Assembly: GCA_014843695.1 (NCBI GenBank)
Contig: CM026403.1
Coordinates: forward strand, 10,099,384-10,163,383
From: Archivesica marissinica
Taxonomy: Eukaryota > Mollusca > Bivalvia > Venerida > Vesicomyidae
Direction of reading: 5' to 3'
DNA length: 64,000 nt
Below the pieces are notes generated by a model. It did no database searches, was not told the origin of the DNA, and saw only the letters and a list, made by a program, of their open reading frames with translations. Below are positions 57,069-64,000 of the stretch, one piece after another (the first letter of the stretch is position 1; each line of letters starts with the position of its first letter). Position numbers and translations under genes: made by a program.

Positions 57069-57334
57069 AGTCCGCCTCCGTGGTCAAGCGGTTAAGGTCG
57101 CTGACTTGTATACCACTGTAACCTATCATCACTGATGGTCACGGGTTCGAGCCCCGCTCAGACCGTGTCTCATTTATATGAAAAAGTTGGCAGTTTCTTA
57201 CGGAGGTTGGTGCACCCAAGTACTGGTTAACCGTTGGAGCCTGCCCAGGAAAGGTGTTGTTAGGTAAACTGCCCGCCGGCGATATAGCCAAAATGGTGCT
57301 GATGCAGGCGTAAAACCCGAAATATAACATAACT
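57069..57334 (+). mobile_element. SINE-D copy 3, inside the 26-bp array
   Basis: Complete head (tggtcaagcgg, gggttcgagcccc) and body like 52678-52947. Array units continue on both sides. Confidence 0.9.
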
Positions 57335-57336
57335 AT

Positions 57337-57450
57337 TTTATCCAGGTGTATCTGTACCACTTTATCCAGGTGTACCTGTACTACTTTATCCAGGTGTATC
57401 TGTACCACTTTATCCAAGTATACCTGTACTACTTTATCCAGGTATACCTG
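57337..57450. repeat. 26-bp array, right-hand remainder
   Basis: Four to five 24-bp variant units (ttatccaggtgtacctgtac plus tact) after the SINE. The 57.14-57.45 kb minus-strand frame mixes SINE and repeat and is rejected. Confidence 0.93.
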
Positions 57451-58040
57451 CATACATGAAGGGAGTGTTTAAGATACCGGTTAACAGCATGTAGTTTAAT
57501 ATTGTGTAGCCAGGAATTGGAGTAGAATAAAGCTCCAATCTTTTTCAGCCTAAAATAATCATACCAGAATATGTTGTTATTGTTATACCAGTTGCTAGGC
57601 CCTGTGTGATTTACACCACTATTCCTCACACAACATGCCCTATCTGCATATATCACTCAGACCGTACATGAAGACAACAATATTATATTATTGGTCGCAT
57701 TGACCTAGTTTGCACTCTCTCATTCACCCAGAATATAAACCTATAGCGTGATTATGGAATTTTCCATAGGAAATCCATTCTGTGTGAAGCAGGGGAGTAT
57801 AATCTTCTTGGCCTTGATGAATCAGCTGTCAAACAACCAATTTCGCATCGTAATTGATTTTAATTGGTAGAAATCGTTAAAAGTATGGTTTAAGATTAAT
57901 ATGCAGTCAATTTCAGTATGTTTAACAAACAGTTCCATGTCATAAAAGTGATTAAATAGCATGCATAAGACATGTCTAAAAATAGACTATTTACCTGTTC
58001 ACCCTTGAAACAATAAACTCTTCCCTACCACATGTTCAAT
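57451..58040. other. Upstream region of the 58.5-kb exon
   Basis: Unique sequence including caaccaatttcgcatcg with a CCAAT motif at about 57836. No exon was recognised. Confidence 0.4.
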
Positions 58041-58046
58041 TTCTGG

Positions 58047-58070
58047 TCACATGACTGTTTGGTATATAAG
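58047..58070 (+). promoter_or_regulatory. Candidate core promoter
   Basis: gtcacatgactg, with an E-box CACATG, lies about 15 bp before ggtatataagg, a good TATA box. A start near 58090 would give a ~440-nt 5' UTR with several short upstream ATGs before the open frame at 58530. Confidence 0.4.
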
Positions 58071-58529
58071 GATTGATCACTAGCATTAAGGTCCCCCCAC
58101 CAAGTGGGAGATACTGTGTATGGAGGATCTATGTCATTTTCATTTCTAAAAAGTTCATCTCGATTTTAACCTTAAAACTCGGTATTAAGACTGTAAATTT
58201 ATTACTATATTATTTTTAAACTGTTTCTCTGCGGAACTGTGAAAAAAGTGTGTTAAAATAGTTATCAGATTTACTGTAATAAGTGGATATTGTTAAACTG
58301 CCAGTGAAATTACATGACTGGGCAGCCATTTTGAGACATTTGGATTTTTTAAAGACATATCACAGATTTTAGGGGACCAATACGGTGCTGTAGTAACACT
58401 AAACAGGATTTTAAATCATTTTGAGGTGTTTTAAGCAAGATTTTACCGTTTTAAGAGCATCAACAGCATTACTTGAACTCCGGACAGTTATTCTGGATTG
58501 ATAAAAAAAGCTTAAAGGCAGATTTCAAG

Positions 58530-58922
58530 ATGCTGGATTTTATTTTCACGTCGTTTATTACTTCGGAAGTGATGACGTACCCGACTGACTGGGTAGAGAC
58601 AGTGGCATACAACCCCTCCCTCCTATACAGCACTCTCATCATAGCTGTTCTCATCACCAAAGGTTACGGGCGGCACATAGTTATGGCAGTTGGGAGAAAG
58701 ATGCTGCACGAACCCTGTAAGAGAATCTGGCGTGCCATCCGGGCGATTAAACCCCGCCAGATCATGTACTACGGTCTACGGTGGGGAATTCCCCTCTATC
58801 AGCTTAAGGACCTACTTCTTCTTCATCGTAACCTGCTCAAAAAGAGGCCTTTTAGAGGAGCTCAGCGGAGTTCTCCAAAAGACAAGAAACTGACATTTAG
58901 AAGAAAGAGTTTAAACTCAACT
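58530..58922 (+). CDS. Candidate first coding exon of an unidentified membrane protein
   Basis: ATG at 58530 in a reasonable context (aagatgc) opens 131 codons ending exactly in phase 0 at a strong donor, aact|gtaagt. The protein starts with a hydrophobic N-terminus (MLDFIFTSFI), has a membrane-like stretch at about residues 28-42 (NPSLLYSTLIIAVLI), then a strongly basic region rich in Arg/Lys, and ends KLTFRRKSLNST. Composition and Ala/Arg/Leu codon mixture are protein-like and unlike the surrounding repeats. The frame is open upstream to a stop at 58452, so an internal exon start cannot be excluded. The next exon was not found within the window. Confidence 0.55.
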
Positions 58923-59086
58923 GTAAGTATAAATATGCCTACAACTAGAGTGACTTAAGTATTTAACAATTTCCATGTCGGATGTAGCACTTATGCTGGT
59001 TAGCCGTGGGTGCAGTGATGATTAAGTATCTTATAAAGTAAATAACTACATTAGATAGTTGAACACATAGACTGTACAGCAAGTAC

Positions 59087-59238
59087 TACAGTCGAACCTG
59101 TATTAGTGGTAACCTCTATTAAGCAGCCAACCTGTATTAAGCAACCAGGTTCCCAATATTTTATTAAGCAGCCACCTGTCCTAAGCAGCCACTTTCTGTG
59201 ATGCCCATGGCTGGCTGCCTAACACAGGTTTGACTATA
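59087..59238. mobile_element. TA-flanked MITE, copy 4
   Basis: 152 bp with ends tacagtcgaacctgt and acaggtttgactata. The interior repeats ttaagcagccaac and ggctggctgcctaa, related to copy 2. Confidence 0.8.
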
Positions 59239-59385
59239 CATATACGGTATACATACAAATGTACTACTTCTGTAAGAAATGTGAACATCTAATGGTTTAA
59301 ATTGTATTGTAAAATTTTTTTGACCTGATGTTTTCTTTAATTAACAGAAGTAAAGAAATATATAATTTAATTAGAGGGGTGGAAC

Positions 59386-59462
59386 CTATGCTCGGCGTAG
59401 GCGTATTCCTATGCTCGACGTATTCCTATGCTCGGCGTAGGCGTATTCCTATGCTCGGCGTT
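59386..59462. repeat. 23-bp subterminal repeat, ~3 copies
   Basis: Tandem cctatgctcggcgtaggcg units (one shortened) forming the left end of the inverted-repeat element. Confidence 0.85.
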
Positions 59463-60112
59463 TTTTTCCCCATTTACATCCGTATTTAAATAGTTGTAAC
59501 CTATTTTCGCTGACACAGGTGAAGCATGGTTCAATAGCACTCCGTTGTGCGTACCGGTAGCCTAATGCAACTGTCACCTGACTGGCTCAGTAGCAGAATA
59601 TAAACAGACAACTTGTTGGGAGAATTCTTTCCACGAAATGATGTGGTTTTACCATTTATGAGCATTTCAGGTAGCTATCCGAATTGGAATAAACTGCACA
59701 AATAACCAGAAAAAAAGTTTCTTATGAGTTGTAATATTGTTAGTTATTGATGTTACTAAATCAAAATAATATATTCAGCATTTACCCATGCATAAATTTA
59801 AAAAAATCATGACGCCATCCATGCATAGGTGCCCTAAAGTGTCCACTAGCTGATTCTGGTGGGGGCGCACCGGTGCGCCCCCCTAAAATCCCCGGAGATA
59901 GGTAAGTAATGTGCTGTATTTTGTGTTAAAAATGTAATATTCAAAAAAACATTGCTAAAAGTGTGCCTACGGTGTCTGCAACAAATATGCCAAACCGTCA
60001 TGTGTTTGAGTCTGTGTCGCATGTTCAAATCCGTTCCGGCAACTATCCGCACTTGACATTCTGTAGAGGATGACGTCACTCGATGCTGTCAATCTAGTCT
60101 ATCAAAACAATA

Positions 60113-60193
60113 ATGGATGCCCCGAGTGCGAAACGCGTTAAATTTCAAACGATGATGAATAGCTTTTTCCGAAAGAAACCAAAGAAAAGGTAA
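60113..60193 (+). pseudogene. Possible first exon of a DNA-transposon protein
   Basis: ATG followed by 26 codons, rich in Lys and Arg (SFFRKKPKKR), ending at agg|taagat, which reads as a stop or as a splice donor aaag|gtaaga. A basic nuclear-localisation-like N-terminus is common in hAT transposases. Very short and low confidence. Confidence 0.2.
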
Positions 60194-60344
60194 GATAATT
60201 GCTCAGAAAAAAACATATTTTGCAGTAACGGTGATATAATTTTTTTAAATACAAAGTCCATTATTAAATTACCACGTGTCACGCATGTCTTGTTGATCTG
60301 GTGAAATTTCATGCGCGCATCCAGAATTTTTCTCAGGGGTTCCA

Positions 60345-60479
60345 AACTACCCCTGATTAATAGAATACACCAGAATGCACCTGGTGGATCCATTGTTTTC
60401 AACATTTTCCGGGGGAACATGCCCCCGGACCCAAATATGTTGTGCTCCCCCTAACGCCAAATCCTGTATCCACCCCTGG
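60345..60479 (-). mobile_element. hAT-like terminal sequence
   Basis: On the minus strand it starts caggggtggatacaggattt followed by a G-rich stretch (ggtccgggggcatgttcccc), resembling ends of hAT elements. The matching opposite end was not found; a C/G-rich gcgcaccggtgcgccccc occurs at 59865. Confidence 0.35.
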
Positions 60480-60772
60480 TATCTAGTTCCCCATGGAAAC
60501 AGGTACCGTTGCAATAGCTGTATTATGAGGCGCATGGTCACGTAATGAAGCTAAAATATTCAACAACAATTTTTGGAAAGTTGTGTTCACGATCCAAGAA
60601 AATAATAATAATATACGAAAGTGCATTTAACTTTTTTTTATAGGCCATGATAAGTAGGATTTACGCCGAGCATAGGTTCCACCACTCTAATTATGTTCAC
60701 TAAGGAGTTAATACACTATGGAGTTAAGGAGAACACCAGACTAGTATATAGCACCACTACTTGTGTTTTAAT

Positions 60773-60860
60773 TAGGGATGTCAACGAATATGCGAATATT
60801 CGCTCGGACGTCCGAATATCCGAATACTATTCCAGTATTCGAATATTCGGGGAAAATATT
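60773..60860. mobile_element. Palindrome-rich fragment (cgaatattcg repeats)
   Basis: Starts tagggatgtcaacgaatatg and contains several cgaatattcg / ccgaatatcc palindromes. It is probably a fragment of a DNA element end; no partner terminus is seen. Confidence 0.35.
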
Positions 60861-60869
60861 ATATTTGCA

Positions 60870-61284
60870 AAAATGAAATAAACTCATAAATCAGATACTT
60901 TATTTTCCTTTGAAACCATCATAACACCTTCCAATACAAAAGAAATCGCTCCAGGAGGTGGGAATAAATTATGTTGTTGTTGCATCCATGGCAGGTATTA
61001 ATAAGATACGCCATGTAATCGGATAAGTACAGTAGGTGTTAAGGTAGGTAGTGTTTAATTATGATGTCAAAACTGTTTTAGACAGAGAATGACATATTAC
61101 AGACACTTTGCAACAACATCTACCCACACGTACCTGTATCATACAATTTTAAATGTGAAAACGCCCATGAATGTATATCCTATTCGACACTTTTCTTTAT
61201 ACTAATATCTTCTTCTCGTGCTCCAATTTTATATTTCACGTTCTTGAGCTTTCTTTAAATATTAACCATTTTCCTTTTAACATC
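60870..61284. other. Unique A/T-rich sequence
   Basis: No gene or repeat recognised. Confidence 0.5.
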
Positions 61285-61325
61285 GCTCATATGGGCAACC
61301 GGTAGCGACGATAAATAAATGTAAA
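61285..61325 (+). mobile_element. SINE-E 3' fragment
   Basis: Short match to the SINE-E end: catatgggcaaccggtagcg, acgataaataaatgtaaaac. Confidence 0.75.
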
Positions 61326-61333
61326 ACACACAC

Positions 61334-61494
61334 AAACTCATTCAATACCAAGTAACTGACATGAACTTGTGCATGATATTTTAGACCAATAAATTAATAA
61401 GACAATTACATTTGGACCAGTTCATTTTTCAAAATGGGTAATTTTGTCTAAAAAATAGTAATATTACTGGCAAAAAGTGCAGATCCTGATGAGA
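61334..61494. mobile_element. TTAA MITE family T1, 3'-truncated
   Basis: Collinear with the first ~160 bp of 15206-15458 (ccaagtaactgacatg, gtgcagatcctgatgag) and then ends abruptly inside the central palindrome. The terminal TTAA is mutated. Confidence 0.82.
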
Positions 61495-62137
61495 AGTAAA
61501 GATTTAGCAAAATGACGGTGCTCGGTAAATAAAGTAATCAAGTAGATATTCTATGCTTACTTTATCCAAAAAAAGATGCATCTATCATAATTACTTTGCA
61601 TAAAATAAATTTGAAGTCAAGGCATGTTAGTAACTTTGTAACATTTGTCATGGCTATTTGTATGTTTCAGTGCATGACTGAACATTAAGAGCCATATCCC
61701 CAAAAAAATCGAAAAAATAAAAATGCCAAATCTGCAACAAAAATCGTGAGGCCAGGATTAAAGTATATACGCTATAGATAGTTTTCCTGGGGACGACCTT
61801 CCCGTCTTAAATTGGCCTACACAGCGATTCCAGCCAAGCTACGCCCCTGAGAGCAGTGCTAGAATTAGAAAGCCTGTCACCTTGACCTTTTGACCCACTG
61901 ACCCCAAAATCAATAAATTGGGATTACATGCATCTGCTCACCATGATTAATACCCCTACATAGTTTGAAGACTTGTGAGTCATACCCGTCTCAAGTTGAC
62001 CAAATTTAGCAACAAGAGAAGACAAAATCAAAAAAGTCTCTCCCACAGTTGGGGAAGGCAAGATTCATAACGGTATGGATTTCAACACATCGTATTTATT
62101 GTAACCGATGCAAAGATTGAACACGGTAAACCATGCT
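61495..62137. other. Unique sequence with a tgacctttgacc-type dispersed repeat
   Basis: The segment 61880-61925 (caccttgaccttttgaccca, ctgaccccaaaatcaataaa) resembles a dispersed repeat common in marine invertebrates. No gene was recognised. Confidence 0.35.
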
Positions 62138-64000
62138 GTGATGATCATGTCCAGAACCATGACAAAGTCACTGCTGATCATGTCCAGAACTTGATCGCTG
62201 CTGATCATGTATAGAACAATCACTAGATTACTGCTGATCATGTCTAAGGACTATTACAAGAACGCTGCTGATCATGTCTAGGACTATTACAAGATCGCTG
62301 CTGATCATGTCTAGGACTATTACAAGAACGCTGCTGATCATGTCTAGGACTATTACAAGAACGCTGCTGATCATGTCTAGGACTATTACATGGTTACTCA
62401 ACTTACTGCTGCTTATATTTAGGACTATTACATGGTTACTGCTGATCATATCTAGGACTATTACATGGTTACTGCTGCTTATATTTAGGACTATTACATG
62501 GTTACTGCTGATCATATTTAGGACTATTACATGGTTACTGCTGATCATATCTAGGACTATTACATGGTTACTGCTGCTTATATCTAGGACTATTACATGG
62601 TTACTGCTGATCATATCTAGGACTATTACATGGTTACTGCTGATCATGTCTAGGACTTTTTTTACAAGATTGCTGCTGATCATATCTAGGACTATTACAA
62701 GATCGCTGCTGATCATGTCTAGGACTATTACAAGATCGCTGCTGATCATGTCTAGGACTATTACAAGATCGCTGCTGATCATATCTAGGACTATTACAAG
62801 ATTGCTGCTGATCATATCTAGGACTATTACAAGATCGCTGCTGATTATGTCTAGGACTTACAAGATCGCTGCTTAACATATCTAGGACTATTACATGGTT
62901 ACTGCTGATCATATCTAGGACTATTACAAGATCGCTGCTGATCATATCTAGGACCATTACAAGATCGCTGCTGATCATATCTAGGACTATTACAAGATTG
63001 CTGCTGATCATATTTAGGACTATTACAAGATCGCTGCTGATCATGTCTAGGACTATTACAAGATCGCTGCTGATCATATCTAGGACTATTACATGGTTAC
63101 TGCTGATCATATCTAGGACTATTACAAGATCGCTGCTGATCATATCTAGGACTATTACATGATTACTGCTGATCATATCTAGGACTATTACAAGATCGCT
63201 GCTGATCATATCTAGGACCATTACAAGATCGCTGCTGATCATATCTAGGACTATTACAAGATTGCTGCTGATCATATTTAGGACTATACAGCGTGCTGAT
63301 ATGTAGGACTATTACAGATCGCTGCTGATCATATCTAGGACTATTACATGGTTATGCTGATCATATCTAGGACTATTACAGATGCTGCTGATCATATCTA
63401 GGACTATACATGATTACTGCTGTCATATTTAGGACTATTACAAGATCGCTGCTGATTATGTCTAGGACTATTACATGATTACTGCTGCTTATGTCTAGGA
63501 CTATTACATGGTTACTGCTGATTATGTCTAGGACTATTACATGGTTACTGCTGATCATATCTGGGACTATTACATGGTTACTGCTGATCATATCTAGGAT
63601 TATTACATGGTTACTGCTGATCATATCTAGGACTATTACATGGTTACTGCTGATCATATCTAGGACTATTACATGGTTACTGCTGCTTATATTTAGGACT
63701 ATTACATGGTTACTGCTGATCATATCTAGGACTATTACATGGTTACTGCTGATTATGTCTAGGACTATTACATGGTTACTGCTGATCATATCTAGGACTA
63801 TTACATGGTTACTGCTGATTATGTCTATGACTATTACATGGTTACTGCTGATCATGTCTAGGACTATTACAAGATTGCTGCTGATCATGTCTAGGACTAT
63901 TACATGGTTACTGCTGCTTATATTTAGGACTATTACATGGTTACTGCTGATCATATCTAGGACTATTACATGGTTACTGCTGATTATGTCTAGGACTATT
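62138..64000. repeat. 33-bp minisatellite running off the window
   Basis: About 56 copies of tgatcatgtctaggactatt acaagatcgctgc. Two main endings, acaagatcgctgc and acatggttactgc, occur in separate runs, with the second dominating after 63470. The period is a multiple of 3, so both strands show frames of about 200 codons (MISSDLVIVLD, ISRTITWLLL); these are not genes. The array is cut by the window end. Confidence 0.96.

Larger units (their letters stand above)
59370..60691. mobile_element. 1.3-kb inverted-repeat element, class undetermined
   Basis: Terminal 30-bp inverted repeats with one mismatch (59370-59399, attagaggggtggaacctat...; 60662-60691). The left end carries three further tandem copies of the subterminal 23-bp motif tatgctcggcgtaggcgtat plus tcc. 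AATT lies at both outer boundaries, compatible with a 4-bp target duplication but palindromic. No transposase is recognised. Inside are hAT-like end sequences. Confidence 0.7.

Noticed and set aside
9801..57140. Functional tRNA genes suggested by box A and box B matches
   Set aside because: Each lies at the head of a dispersed SINE with a shared body; acceptor-stem pairing and anticodon loop are not convincing.
62228..63954. MISSDLVIVLD and ISRTITWLLL repeat proteins
   Set aside because: 33-bp array open on both strands simultaneously.

Overview
The window is eukaryotic, almost certainly from a marine invertebrate, with a bivalve or other mollusc as the best guess. The evidence is short exons with GT-AG introns, at least six tRNA-derived SINE families, Tc1 and TTAA-type DNA transposons, LINE debris and an extreme load of minisatellites. 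Roughly 60% of the window is tandem repeat with periods from 15 to 66 bp. No prokaryotic operon, CRISPR array or rRNA is present. Most long open frames are artefacts of repeat periods divisible by three.

Layout. 1-4439: a 54-bp and a 47-bp minisatellite joined through an inverted segment. 4440-5153: mostly unique sequence with a possible terminal exon, followed by a 1,000-N gap (5154-6153). 6154-18545: a chain of arrays (46, 52, 22, 52/47, 15, 47 and 41 bp) with SINEs between. 18813-38560: one minus-strand gene. 38979-40490: a decayed Tc1 transposon. 42806-45318: a 25-bp array. 45.5-52 kb: candidate exons of a plus-strand gene whose intron holds 42-, 17- and ~33-bp arrays. 52-57 kb: SINEs, a TTAA element, a 5'-truncated LINE and a 26-bp array with higher-order structure. 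58-59 kb: a likely promoter and first coding exon. 59.4-60.7 kb: a 1.3-kb inverted-repeat element. 62.1-64 kb: a 33-bp array running off the end.

The main result is a gene invisible to ORF calling. Seven minus-strand exons (38560-38521, 36280-36185, 35345-35290, 32312-32256, 28024-27904, 26639-26470, 18875-18813) join with matching phases into a 200-residue CDP-alcohol phosphatidyltransferase of the phosphatidylinositol-synthase type. The complete catalytic signature is split over exons 2, 3 and 4. The gene is spread over about 19.7 kb, mostly satellites.

Two of its satellites are built from its own splice junctions. A 10-copy 60-bp array (36284-36885) repeats the 3' splice site plus the first ~32 nt of exon 2, in frame and without stops. 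A ~50-copy 63-66-bp array (29026-32255) repeats the last ~36 nt of exon 4 plus its 5' splice site. A SINE has also duplicated the exon 3 acceptor, and the stop-codon region of exon 7 is duplicated once. The exon 2 array leaves the reading frame open through every repeat, so splice-site choice could add up to ten 20-residue hydrophobic repeats to the enzyme. This is the observation most worth testing.
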